DNA of 64,000 nucleotides, from contig NZ_AQQS01000015.1 of NCBI RefSeq assembly GCF_002088275.1, positions 1 through 64,000 of the forward strand, read 5' to 3'. Positions within the stretch are counted from its first letter, which is position 1. The number at the start of each line of letters is the position of its first letter. Made by a program: the position numbers and the translations under genes. The DNA is from Aurantimonas sp. 22II-16-19i. GTDB lineage: Bacteria > Pseudomonadota > Alphaproteobacteria > Rhizobiales > Rhizobiaceae. The notes under the pieces are model-generated. The model worked only from the letters and a program-made list of their open reading frames with translations, did not search any database and had not been told where the DNA came from. Positions 1 to 7,938 of the stretch are shown here, in pieces.

Positions 1-13
1 TCATTGCTGCTAG

Positions 14-397
14 AAATCGCGGGTTCCAAGCGTTGGAGTCAAACCACTAGAGGCTCTTACGCTCGACGCCGAGATCGTCCCGGAGGTCGCCGAGACTTCC
101 TATGCCAAGGATATGTTCGCGCTGATCGGCTCCGGCCTTGCTGTCGGTCTCTCGCCGGGTTTCCGCATTCCGCCACCGGCTGCGGTGCCACCGGAACAAG
201 CCGAGATGATCGAGGAGGAAGATCCTCGCCTCGGCAGGGCGATCATTCGAACGATCCTCCAGGCCATTCTTTTCGAACTCTCGATCGTGACACGACCCGC
301 CTATGACGAGGCGGGAGTCGAGGAACGGAACTGGCAGCCGACGCCGGAAATCGTCCCGGTCCGCAAGACTTTCCACCTCAATCGCTGGAGGCTCTGA
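14..397 (+). pseudogene. HK97-type prohead protease, C-terminal part only
   Basis: The reading frame is open from the stop codon at 11-13. The C-terminal half reads like phage prohead (capsid maturation) proteases: an acidic beta-strand region (LTLDAEIVPEVAETSYAKD), then GLSPGFRIPP, then LSIVTRPAYDEAGVEER, the typical last strand of the protease domain. About half of a normal protease is missing and the in-frame stop cuts off the N-terminus, so this is a truncated or broken copy, unless the rest lies upstream in another frame. It directly precedes the connector-like gene. In the family the enzyme cleaves the delta domain of the capsid protein and itself during head maturation. Confidence 0.55.
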
Positions 398-398
398 C

Positions 399-932
399 GT
401 GGCCGAAACCATCGAACAAGCCGAAGCTATTCCGGAGGGTTATCCACAGGCGCCGGCTGGGCTCTCAACCGCTGCGGCGGCGCTCGACCCGTCGATGATC
501 TGGCAGCGGATCGAGGCTTATGTGGCGCATCGCTGGAGCGCTCGGGATGTCGTGTGGATCATTGAGGGGCCGGGTGGCTGGAAACCCCCGCTCACGCCCG
601 CGACGATCGCCAGTGTCGAAATCTGGAACGGCGAGACATGGGAAACCGTGATGCTCTCGCCGTCGCCGCTCGGCGGCTATTGCTTGCCGGGCTGCGGCCC
701 GTACCGCTTCACTGGCACGGCCGGCGGGGGTGACGTTCCTGCTGCCGTCTCCGAAGCCTTCCGACGCCTTGCTGAATACATGGCGTCGAAGCCCGGCAAG
801 GCTGGTGCCACAACCGAAGGCATCACAGCCGGCTCAATCTCCCTCACGCATCGACGATCGGCGTCATGGCTCGCCGAGGCCATTCAAAACAGCGGAGCGG
901 GCGACTTGCTCCGCACTTACCGGAGGGTGTGA
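399..932 (+). CDS. Phage head-tail connector-like protein (gp6-like)
   Basis: A 178-residue protein starting at GTG 399, just after the protease stop. The C-terminal third (VPAAVSEAFRRLAEYMA, then a basic SLTHRRSAS segment and SGAGDLLRTYRRV) matches the usual end of small prophage proteins encoded next to portal genes and called gp6-like connectors. The N-terminus is acidic and Pro/Ala-rich. Its stop overlaps the start of the portal gene (TGATG), so the two are translationally coupled. Role by family: a ring protein joining portal and tail. The connector label is an inference; the association with the portal is seen. Confidence 0.55.
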   Translation: MAETIEQAEAIPEGYPQAPAGLSTAAAALDPSMIWQRIEAYVAHRWSARDVVWIIEGPGGWKPPLTPATIASVEIWNGETWETVMLSPSPLGGYCLPGCGPYRFTGTAGGGDVPAAVSEAFRRLAEYMASKPGKAGATTEGITAGSISLTHRRSASWLAEAIQNSGAGDLLRTYRRV

Positions 933-2008
933 TGCTCGGATGGCTCTTCAAGCGCGACAAGCAGGAAACACGCTCGGCGGCATCCGGCTTTACCGCCGAA
1001 ATCATGGCAGCGCGCGAGGCGTATGTTTCTGGTCGGCGCGGCATCGCCGAACTGACGGCAACGGCGCAAGCCTGCATATCGATGTGGGAAGGGGCCTTCG
1101 CCCTCGGCGATGTCTCGGGAACAGATATTCTTGACCGGGCCTCGCTTGCGCTCATTGGCCGATCTATGGCGCTTCGCGGCGAGATCGTCTTCCTGATCAA
1201 CGATGCCGGATTGATCCCGTGCGCAGATTGGGATTTGCGGACACGCAACGGCAAGCCAACCGCCTATCGTCTTTCGGTCTCTGAAGCCGGCGGCGGGAGA
1301 AGCTTGACGGCTCTTGCCGGCGAGGTGCTTCACCTCCGCATCGGATGCGATCCGGTGGCACCCTATTACGGCACCGCGCCATTGAAGCGGGCGAGCCTGA
1401 CGGCGGGGCTGTTGAACGCGATCGAGACCGCGCTCGCCGAGGTCTATGAAAACGCGCCGCTCGGCTCGCAAATCGTCCCGTTTCCGGAAAGCCAGGATAC
1501 CGACCTCGAAAAGCTAGGCCGAGGTTTTCGCGGCCGGCGAGGTCGTGTCCTATTGCGCGAGAGCGTCAACGTCACCGCAGCCGGTGGCCCGGCTCCGGCG
1601 CAGGACTGGAGGCCGCAAGATGTGTCTCCCGACCTTTCCCGCTCGCTTGCCGGAGAAACGCTTCAGGCGAGCCGTGACGCAATTTGTAGCGCCTTCGGCG
1701 TGCTCCCGGCCCTCTTCACGGGAAATGCGCAGGGACCGCTTGTCAGGGAAGCGCAGCGGCATCTTGCGAGCTGGACGCTCCAGCCGATCGCGATGCTTCT
1801 CGCCGAGGAAGCCACGAACAAGCTCGGCAGCGCCGTCATGGTCGATCTCCTCCGGCCGGTGCAAGCCTTCGATGTCGGCGGGCGGGCTCGCGCGCTCTCG
1901 ACCATCGTCGAGGCTCTGGCGAAGGCGAAGGAGGCGGGCTTGGCGCCCGGCGATCTTAACACGGCGCTGACCATGGTGAACTGGGGCGACAGCGACAAGG
2001 CGGCCTGA
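932..2008 (+). CDS. Phage portal protein (HK97 family)
   Basis: 358 residues from ATG 932, which overlaps the previous stop. The portal forms the dodecameric ring through which DNA enters the head. Features seen: an N-terminal MLGWLF segment, a central region with PYYGTAPLKRASLTAGLLNAIE, and a C-terminal ICSAFGVLPALF...REAQRHLASWTLQPIAMLLAEEA block, which is the conserved portal stem and crown helix region. Length is close to the shorter members of the family. The order protease-connector-portal differs from the common portal-protease-capsid order, so the region may be rearranged, or may belong to a phage type with this order. Confidence 0.8.
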   Translation: MLGWLFKRDKQETRSAASGFTAEIMAAREAYVSGRRGIAELTATAQACISMWEGAFALGDVSGTDILDRASLALIGRSMALRGEIVFLINDAGLIPCADWDLRTRNGKPTAYRLSVSEAGGGRSLTALAGEVLHLRIGCDPVAPYYGTAPLKRASLTAGLLNAIETALAEVYENAPLGSQIVPFPESQDTDLEKLGRGFRGRRGRVLLRESVNVTAAGGPAPAQDWRPQDVSPDLSRSLAGETLQASRDAICSAFGVLPALFTGNAQGPLVREAQRHLASWTLQPIAMLLAEEATNKLGSAVMVDLLRPVQAFDVGGRARALSTIVEALAKAKEAGLAPGDLNTALTMVNWGDSDKAA

Positions 2009-2010
2009 TT

Positions 2011-2622
2011 ATGCTGGCACGTGTCCCATGGACGCCGAAGCCGGCGAAGGTGAAGGCCGCACCGCGCCGACTGAAGCACGATCGGCAGCGTCTCATCACG
2101 GATCGAATCGCCGAGATCATGCGCGAGGCGGAGCCGACGCCCTTCTCAGTCGAGGGACCATGTCGGGCCGGTTTGCGCGCTCGCCTCTGTCTTCAGGGCT
2201 GGCCATGGAAAGAAGCGGACAAGGTCGCTGACGAGATCGTTCGGGGGGCGCTGAACATCGTCGGCGCGAAGCGGCCGACTTGGGAGCAAGGGCAACCGGA
2301 ATGGACCCAGCCCGGAGCGTTGCCGGTGCCGCGCGAGAGGTGCGCCCGTTGCAATAGGCTACTTCCTGACGGGCATCGGCTTTGGTGTAGCGACGTTTGC
2401 GCCCGTGCGGCCAAGATGGACCGCCAACGGCAGCGATGGGACGAGGAATCCTACGCGGCGTGGAAGGCAAACAAAGCGGCCTGGGTCGCGCGGCAGCCGG
2501 ATCGGCCGTGCGGGGCTTGCGGCCTGATGTTCAAGCCGAAGCGGACGGAACAGCGGTTCTGCCGATACGAATGCACCGTGATTGACCGAAGGGGCAGCAA
2601 TGCGGCTCGACGATCTTCCTGA
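2011..2622 (+). CDS. Cysteine-rich zinc-motif protein of the prophage remnant
   Basis: 203 residues, two bases after the portal stop. I recognise no named family. The basic N-terminal half (residues 1-60) is followed by two zinc-ribbon or treble-clef-like cysteine clusters: CARC...CSDVC near residue 112 and CGAC...CRYEC near residue 168. Both have the CxxC-x(12-15)-CxxxC layout of small DNA- or RNA-binding fingers. The 3' end overlaps the next gene by 23 bases, and that gene has the same type of motif, so the two probably arose by duplication and act together. The compact overlapping arrangement supports both being real phage genes. Confidence 0.6.
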   Translation: MLARVPWTPKPAKVKAAPRRLKHDRQRLITDRIAEIMREAEPTPFSVEGPCRAGLRARLCLQGWPWKEADKVADEIVRGALNIVGAKRPTWEQGQPEWTQPGALPVPRERCARCNRLLPDGHRLWCSDVCARAAKMDRQRQRWDEESYAAWKANKAAWVARQPDRPCGACGLMFKPKRTEQRFCRYECTVIDRRGSNAARRSS

Positions 2623-3016
2623 CGAGGAATGCGCCTGGTGCGGCAATGAGTTCGACCCGAAATCGATCATTCAGAAGTATTGCTCGACAAAGTGCCGTCA
2701 CCAATCAATCGCGGCCTTCGGGAAGCAGATCCGGCGCGAGGCACTGGCACGGCTCCAATGCCAGCACTGCGGCGAGTCGATACGGAACGCGAAGAAGGCT
2801 GACACGAAATATTGCTGCGTCCCATGCCGAACGGCGGCGCGCACTCTTCGGGTGAAAGGCCCCATAAGCGCCATTCGCTGCATCGACTGCGGCGGGCCGA
2901 TACCGGGCGTCAGGCGCCGGGACTCGCTACGGTGTGCCGAATGCTTGCGGGAGGAGCATCGCCGCGCATCGCGAAGGTGGGCGCTGGATCGTCGACGGTA
3001 CGATTGTGAAACCTAG
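2600..3016 (+). CDS. Small cysteine-rich protein with three zinc-finger-like motifs
   Basis: 138 residues. ATG 2600 is chosen over an upstream in-frame start because AAGGGG lies seven bases before it. Three CxxC-type clusters are visible: CAWCGNEF...CSTKC, CQHCGES...CCVPC and CIDCGGPIP...CAEC. The first two resemble the fingers of the upstream gene; the third is a classical zinc ribbon. The C-terminus is strongly basic (RRASRRWALDRRR), consistent with nucleic-acid binding. The stop overlaps the convergent DUF2158 gene by four bases. Function unknown; such proteins are common in alphaproteobacterial prophages. Confidence 0.6.
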   Translation: MRLDDLPDEECAWCGNEFDPKSIIQKYCSTKCRHQSIAAFGKQIRREALARLQCQHCGESIRNAKKADTKYCCVPCRTAARTLRVKGPISAIRCIDCGGPIPGVRRRDSLRCAECLREEHRRASRRWALDRRRYDCET

Positions 3017-3222
3017 ACGACAAACAGACTGGGGCCACCGCCGTCATCTTTGGTCAGAACCGCAATAGGAAAGTTTGCGCGCCGCATATCATGCGATTTC
3101 TTATCTTCAAACCAGATGCAGGATGCGATCTTTTCAGATTCCTCGATTGATTCAATCGTCATTAAGGGACCCCCAGACTTTAGTCTGACAGTCTCACCCA
3201 CCTGCAATTCGTGATTTGCCAT
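3013..3222 (-). CDS. DUF2158 (YodC-like) small protein
   Basis: 69 residues. The pattern VGETVRLKSGGPLMTIESI...CIWFEDK...F..AVL is the signature of the DUF2158/YodC family, small beta-rich proteins of unknown function often found on mobile elements. AGGAGG-like sequence precedes the start (rc of ccctccta at 3227-3234). It faces the phage genes and lies between them and tRNA-Asn. Base composition is visibly lower in GC than in the chromosomal genes to the right, which fits an origin in the island. Confidence 0.8.
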   Translation of the reverse strand: MANHELQVGETVRLKSGGPLMTIESIEESEKIASCIWFEDKKSHDMRRANFPIAVLTKDDGGGPSLFVV

Positions 3223-3320
3223 TTCGACCCTCCTAACTGCAACGGCATCAATCTAAGGCCGAACATTGCCGCGCACAAACCCAAAGTAGGAGTGGGCTCG
3301 TTATGAACAAAAGTGTGATT

Positions 3321-3363
3321 GGAAAAGAGAAAGGGCTCAAAACTGTCATAGTTTCAAGCCCTT
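3321..3363 (-). terminator. Rho-independent terminator after tRNA-Asn
   Basis: On the - strand a 14-position stem with two central mismatches (arms 3331-3344 and 3350-3363, five-base loop) is followed by a T-rich run (TTTCTCTTTTCC). It lies 13 bases past the encoded CCA of the tRNA, as expected for its terminator. Confidence 0.65.
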
Positions 3364-3375
3364 AACTCCTAAAAC

Positions 3376-3450
3376 TGGCTCCCCGGGCCGGATTCGAACC
3401 AGCGACCGATCGATTAACAGTCGAGTGCTCTACCACTGAGCTACCGGGGA
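3376..3450 (-). tRNA. tRNA-Asn (anticodon GTT)
   Basis: A complete cloverleaf on the - strand: acceptor TCCCCGG/CCGGGGA, D-arm AGCTCAGTGGTAGAGC, anticodon loop CTGTTAA with GTT, T-arm GGTTCGAATCC, discriminator G and an encoded CCA. Phage-derived genes lie immediately beyond its 3' end, the usual geometry for a tyrosine-integrase attachment site in a tRNA gene. Confidence 0.95.
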
Positions 3451-3645
3451 ATGCGCTTCACCGCGCTGGCGAGGCCTATAGCAAAGCCCTTGCCCTTTTG
3501 CCAAGCACTTGTGAGCAAAAAACCGAATTCCCAGCGAATTGATCCCGTGAGGGCTGGAAACGCCGGCGGCCGCACCGGCGTTGCGATCGTGTGGCGGCTC
3601 TCCCATCTGCCGCTTCGAGCGCCGACGATCACGTGGAGACGACGA

Positions 3646-4218
3646 ATGGCCCCGACCCCCGACGATGCCGGCCGCGCCGGCAAGGCGCCCTTCGGCGCAG
3701 CCGGCACCCCGAGCCGCCGCACCGCCGGGGACCGCGGCCCGGCGCCGGGCGCGCCGGCCATCGGGGCAAGGACGGGCGGGGCGAGGACGGACGGCGCCGG
3801 GACGGACGGAGCAGGGCCCGGCAACGCAGGGGCTGGCGAGGCGGGGCGGGCCGCGCATCCGGGCGACCGGAGCGAGCCGCGCGAAGCGCACGAGGACGGC
3901 GCCTTCTCCGAGGATGCCGATTCGGGCCGCCCGGCGAAGCTGAAGCTCTTCGGGCGGGAATTTCCGCTGCCCGGCTCGCGGCGCGGGCGGATCGTCCTCG
4001 GCGTCGCCATGATGGCCGGCGGCAGTCTCGGCTTTCTGCCGATCCTCGGCTTCTGGATGATTCCCGTCGGCCTCCTGGTCCTGTCGGTCGATTCGCCCCT
4101 GGTGCGCCGGCGGCGACGGCGCATGGAAGTGCGCTATGCCCGCTGGCGACGCTCGCGCCGGGGCAACGGCGACGGCAACGGCGACGGGGGAGCGGGGAGC
4201 GGCCGGACCCCGCCTTGA
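3646..4218 (+). CDS. Small membrane protein with a PGPGW-like C-terminal region
   Basis: 190 residues from ATG 3646 (GGAG upstream at 3635). The first 110 residues are low-complexity, Ala/Gly/Pro-rich and probably disordered. The conserved part is C-terminal: a short RRGRIVLGVAMMAGGSLGFLPILGFWMIPVGLLVLSVD stretch forming one or two membrane spans around a GFLPILGFWMIPVG turn, then a basic RRRRRR tail. This resembles the PF09656 (PGPGW) transmembrane family of unknown function. It lies just upstream of the HAD-UbiA gene on the same strand, with a 227-base gap, so co-transcription is possible but not shown. Confidence 0.6.
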   Translation: MAPTPDDAGRAGKAPFGAAGTPSRRTAGDRGPAPGAPAIGARTGGARTDGAGTDGAGPGNAGAGEAGRAAHPGDRSEPREAHEDGAFSEDADSGRPAKLKLFGREFPLPGSRRGRIVLGVAMMAGGSLGFLPILGFWMIPVGLLVLSVDSPLVRRRRRRMEVRYARWRRSRRGNGDGNGDGGAGSGRTPP

Positions 4219-4445
4219 CACCCGACCGACGGCGCTCTCGCCGTCGAGCCTTGCCTCGGGGCTTGCCGCCCGCCGCCGGCTTCTGCGCATCTGTCCGGCG
4301 AATCGACGCCTCGGCTTTCACCCTTCGTTTGCCAAGTCTTCCGATAGGTCAGGCCGCCGGCCGCCGATCGGATGGCTTGGCAACGGCCTCGAAACCGTAA
4401 GCGCCCAGAATGGCCCGGCGATGGGGGTAAAACCCGCCGGATCCT

Positions 4446-5897
4446 GTGGGAGACAGTTCGTTGGACGCCTGCGTAGGTCAGACAGACCGCCCGATCTTCG
4501 TCGATCTCGACGGGACGCTCATCCGGAGCGATCTGTTGTGGGAGACGCTCTTTCTCAACGCCCGCCAGTCGCCGGCCCGGCTCCTCGGCCTGCCCGGTTG
4601 GCTGGCGGCGGGCAAGGCGCGGCTGAAGGCGGAGCTCGCCACGGGCATCGATTTCGACCCGGCGCTCCTGCCCTATCGCGAGGAAGTGCTGGAAGCGCTG
4701 CGCGCGGCGCGGGCGAGCGGCCGGCGGATCGTGCTGGCGACCGGCGCCAACGAACGCCTGGCTCACGCCGTCGCCGATCATCTCGGGCTGTTCGACGAGG
4801 TGATGGCCTCCTGCGACGCCGTCAACCTCACCTCCGAGCGCAAGCTCAAGCGGATCACCGCCGGCTGCGGCGTCGACGGCTTCGACTATTTCGGCAATTC
4901 CCACGAGGACCTCTGCCTGCTCCAGGCCGCCGCCGAGGCGACCGTCGTCGCCCCCGACCGGGCAGCGCGGCGCTGGCAAGAGAGCAGCGGCGCGGAGCTG
5001 ATCGAGGCGGGGGGAAGTCCGGTACGGGCCGCGCTGAAGGCGATGCGGCCGCATCAATGGGCCAAGAACATCCTCGTCTTCGTGCCCGTCGTCCTCACCC
5101 ACGAGTTCTTCAACCTCTCGATGGTGGCCGCGGCGCTGATCGCCTTCTTCGCCTTCTCCTTTGCCGCCTCGGCCGTCTACATCCTCAACGATCTCGTCGA
5201 CCTCACCGCCGATCGCAGGCACAAGACCAAGCGCAACCGCCCCTTCGCCAGCGGCAGGCTGCAGATCCCGGACGGCCTCAAGCTGGCGGGCGGACTGTTC
5301 GCCGCCTCGCTGCTGCTCGGGCTGATGCTGCCCTTGCCGTTCTTCGGCGTCCTGGCCGGCTATCTCGTCGCCACCACCGCCTATTCGATGTTCATCAAGC
5401 GGATGCTGCTGATCGACGTCCTGACGCTGGCCGGGCTCTACACCACCCGCATCATGGCCGGCGTCGCCGCGACCGACGTCTCGGTCTCCTTCTGGCTTCT
5501 GGCCTTCTCCCTGTTCTTCTTCCTGTCGCTGGCACTGGTGAAGCGCTACACCGAGCTGATGGATTTCGGCACCGGTGCCGAGCGTTCCAAGACCGGCCGC
5601 GGCTATGTCGACGCCGACCTCGAGACCCTCGCCCAGGCCGGCATGACGTCGGGCTTCGCCGCGGTGATGGTGCTGGCGCTCTACATCAACAGCCCCGAGG
5701 TCCTCACCCACTACAACATCCCCTGGCTGGTCTGGCCGCTCTGCCCGATCCTCCTCTACATCGTCGTGCGGATCTGGGTGCTCGCCCGCCGCGGCCAGAT
5801 GCACGACGATCCCGTCGTCTTCATGCTGCAGGACTGGCGCAGCCAGCTGATGATCGCCATCGGCGGCGTGATGTTCCTCCTGGCCGCCTATGCGTGA
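4446..5897 (+). CDS. HAD phosphatase-UbiA prenyltransferase fusion (polyprenyl-phosphate phosphoribosyltransferase-like)
   Basis: 483 residues in two domains. Residues 15-190 are a HAD hydrolase (FVDLDGTLIRSD nucleophile motif, LATGAN, then DGFDYFGNSHEDL). Residues 205-483 are a UbiA-type integral membrane transferase with about eight spans and the Asp-rich site NDLVDLTADRRHKTKRNRPFASG. UbiA proteins beside a DprE1-type oxidase are typically DPPR synthases, which move 5-phosphoribose from PRPP onto a polyprenyl phosphate. The fused HAD domain could remove the 5'-phosphate, a step done by a separate phosphatase in mycobacteria. GTG 4446 is used as start; TTG 4461, with GGGAG eight bases upstream, is an alternative. 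The stop overlaps the oxidase start by eight bases. Confidence 0.85.
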   Translation: MGDSSLDACVGQTDRPIFVDLDGTLIRSDLLWETLFLNARQSPARLLGLPGWLAAGKARLKAELATGIDFDPALLPYREEVLEALRAARASGRRIVLATGANERLAHAVADHLGLFDEVMASCDAVNLTSERKLKRITAGCGVDGFDYFGNSHEDLCLLQAAAEATVVAPDRAARRWQESSGAELIEAGGSPVRAALKAMRPHQWAKNILVFVPVVLTHEFFNLSMVAAALIAFFAFSFAASAVYILNDLVDLTADRRHKTKRNRPFASGRLQIPDGLKLAGGLFAASLLLGLMLPLPFFGVLAGYLVATTAYSMFIKRMLLIDVLTLAGLYTTRIMAGVAATDVSVSFWLLAFSLFFFLSLALVKRYTELMDFGTGAERSKTGRGYVDADLETLAQAGMTSGFAAVMVLALYINSPEVLTHYNIPWLVWPLCPILLYIVVRIWVLARRGQMHDDPVVFMLQDWRSQLMIAIGGVMFLLAAYA

Positions 5898-7374
5898 GGC
5901 CAGGCCCCACCGCCACGACAGCTGGGGCCGGCTGAAGGCCACGGAGCGCCGCGCCATGCCGGCGACGGCCGCTGTCTGGCGCGCGCCTTCGGGCGGACCC
6001 GCGCTGCCGGAACGGCAGCCGGAGCCGGGCGGCTTCCTGCCCTACGGCAACGGTCGCTCCTATGGCGACAGCTGTCACAACGACGCCGGCGTCCTCCTCG
6101 ACGGGCGCCACGGCATGACGCCGCAGATCACCGCCTTCGACCCGCGGACCGGCCGTCTCACCGCCGATGCCGGCGTCCTGTTCTCCGAGATCACCCGCCA
6201 TGTCGCCGGCCACGGCTGGTTCCTGCCCGTCACCCCCGGCACCCAGTTCGTCACCCTCGGCGGGGCGATCGCCAACGACATCCACGGCAAGAACCACCAC
6301 CGGCGCGGCACCTTCGGCCGCTGGGTCGAGGACATCGAGCTGGAGCGCTCCGACCGCGGCGTCCTGACCCTGACGCCCACCCAAAACGCCGAGCTCTTCG
6401 CCGCCACCATCTCCGGCATGGGGCTGACCGGGCTGATCCGCCGGGCGACGATCCGGCTGATGAAGGTCGACTCGCTCGCCATCGTCGAGACGACGACCCG
6501 CTTTGCCACGCTGTCCGACTATTTCGCCCTCGCCGAGGCGGCCGACGCCCGCCACGAATACGCCGTCGCCTGGATCGATTCGCTGGCCGGCGGCCGGAAT
6601 TTCGGCCGCGGCCACCTCATCTGCGGCGATCATGCCGAAGCGGGCGACGACATCGGCGACAGGTCGGGCGAGGCTTCCGGCCAACTGGCGTCGGTTCCCT
6701 TCACCCCGCCGGTCAGTCCGCTGGCGGGCCCGTTCCTGAAGGCCTTCAACGAGGCCTATTTCCGCAAGGCGAAACGCGGCACCCACACCCGCACGGTTCC
6801 CTTCGCCGGCTTCTTCTATCCGCTCGACCGCATCGGCGCCTGGAACCGGCTCTATGGCCCGCGCGGGCTGCACCAGCATCAGAGCGTCGTGCCCGAAGCC
6901 GGCGCCGAGGCCGTCATCCGCGCCCTGCTCGAATGCGCGAAGGCTCATCGGCAGGGCTCCTTCCTGACGGTCCTGAAGCGCTTCGGCGACCTTCAGAGCC
7001 CCGGCCTCACCAGCTTTCCGCGCCCCGGCTACACGCTGACGCTGGACTTTCCCCATCGCGGCGATCAGACCCTGCAGCTTCTCGCCGAGCTCGACCGGAT
7101 CACCCTTGCGGCCGGCGGCGCGGTCAATCCCTACAAGGACGCGCGCATGTCGCCCGAGACCTTTTCGGCCGGATTTCCCGGCTGGCGGCGGCTCGAGGCC
7201 CTGCGCGATCCGGCGATGATGTCGGACTTCTGGCGGCGGACGGCGATGCGCCTTCCCGCCGCTGCGGCCCCGGCGGTGTCGGGAATGTCGGCCGCACGGG
7301 ATGGCGACAATTCGACCGGTTCCCTCGGCAGTTCCTTTACCATTGCCGAGACAATAGTTGCGGCGCGCCACTGA
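5890..7374 (+). CDS. FAD-binding oxidoreductase, DprE1-like
   Basis: 494 residues. FAD-binding type 4 (VAO/PCMH-like) flavoprotein: GRSYGDSCHN, GTQFVTLGGAIANDIHGKNHH, TISGMGLTGLI and the C-terminal GGAVNPYKDARM are the conserved segments of DprE1, the oxidase that converts decaprenyl-phosphoryl ribose to its 2'-keto form. Translation is coupled to the upstream HAD-UbiA gene (eight-base overlap), which would make the lipid substrate. The last 40 residues are low complexity. The mycobacterial partner reductase DprE2 is a short classical SDR and is not recognisable here; an extended SDR two genes downstream may replace it. Confidence 0.85.
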   Translation: MREARPHRHDSWGRLKATERRAMPATAAVWRAPSGGPALPERQPEPGGFLPYGNGRSYGDSCHNDAGVLLDGRHGMTPQITAFDPRTGRLTADAGVLFSEITRHVAGHGWFLPVTPGTQFVTLGGAIANDIHGKNHHRRGTFGRWVEDIELERSDRGVLTLTPTQNAELFAATISGMGLTGLIRRATIRLMKVDSLAIVETTTRFATLSDYFALAEAADARHEYAVAWIDSLAGGRNFGRGHLICGDHAEAGDDIGDRSGEASGQLASVPFTPPVSPLAGPFLKAFNEAYFRKAKRGTHTRTVPFAGFFYPLDRIGAWNRLYGPRGLHQHQSVVPEAGAEAVIRALLECAKAHRQGSFLTVLKRFGDLQSPGLTSFPRPGYTLTLDFPHRGDQTLQLLAELDRITLAAGGAVNPYKDARMSPETFSAGFPGWRRLEALRDPAMMSDFWRRTAMRLPAAAAPAVSGMSAARDGDNSTGSLGSSFTIAETIVAARH

Positions 7375-7468
7375 GCTGCGGCCGCCTTAACGCATCGCTG
7401 AAGTCCAGGCGCTATGACCTTCCGTCAGATCGAGCGCCTTGTCGACGAACGACGGAGAGATCAGGCCG

Positions 7469-7912
7469 ATGACCAAATATATCCCCTTCATTCTCTTCAC
7501 CGTGTTCACCAATGCGGCGGCGCAGGTGATGCTGAAATACGGCATGATGCAGCTCGGCGCCCTGAGCTTCGTCGGGGTCAACCCGATCCTGAAGATCCTG
7601 CAGATCGTGTTCAGCCCCTGGGTGTTCCTCGGCCTCTGCACCTTCGTGATCTCGATGGCCTCGCACCTCTACGTCCTGTCGAAGGTGGATCTCTCCTTCG
7701 CCTATCCGTTCCTGTCGCTGGCCTACGTCGCGGTGGCGATCTTCGCCTATTTCGTCTTCCGCGAGGAGGTCAACGCCATGCGCATCGTCGGCATCGCGCT
7801 GATCTGCGGCGGCACCTTCTTCATCGCCCAGAGCGGCGGGACGGGCCATGCCGATCCCGCGGTCGATGCCGTCGATGCGGTCACCAGCGACACCGCCACC
7901 CACAATTCCTGA
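7469..7912 (+). CDS. SMR/EamA-like small membrane transporter (candidate lipid-sugar flippase subunit)
   Basis: 147 residues. ATG 7469 is chosen because GGAGAGA lies eight bases upstream. Four hydrophobic segments (about residues 4-22, 45-65, 72-90, 97-115) and SFAYPFLSLAYVAVAIFAYFVFREEV are typical of the small multidrug resistance fold, which includes the ArnE/ArnF pair that flips undecaprenyl-phosphate-Ara4N. Position inside a lipid-linked pentose cluster suggests that it moves the finished lipid sugar to the periplasmic face. The C-terminal 25 residues are polar and not conserved-looking. Family membership is fairly clear; the cargo is inferred from context. Confidence 0.75.
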   Translation: MTKYIPFILFTVFTNAAAQVMLKYGMMQLGALSFVGVNPILKILQIVFSPWVFLGLCTFVISMASHLYVLSKVDLSFAYPFLSLAYVAVAIFAYFVFREEVNAMRIVGIALICGGTFFIAQSGGTGHADPAVDAVDAVTSDTATHNS

Positions 7913-7938
7913 ACGCACCAAGCCTTAGAGGTTTCGTC

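Noticed and set aside
4134..5957. 607-residue open frame on the - strand opposite the HAD-UbiA gene
   Set aside because: It mirrors codon bias of the + strand gene at high GC, with a low-complexity His/Glu/Gly-rich translation and no domain. The + strand protein has clear motifs.
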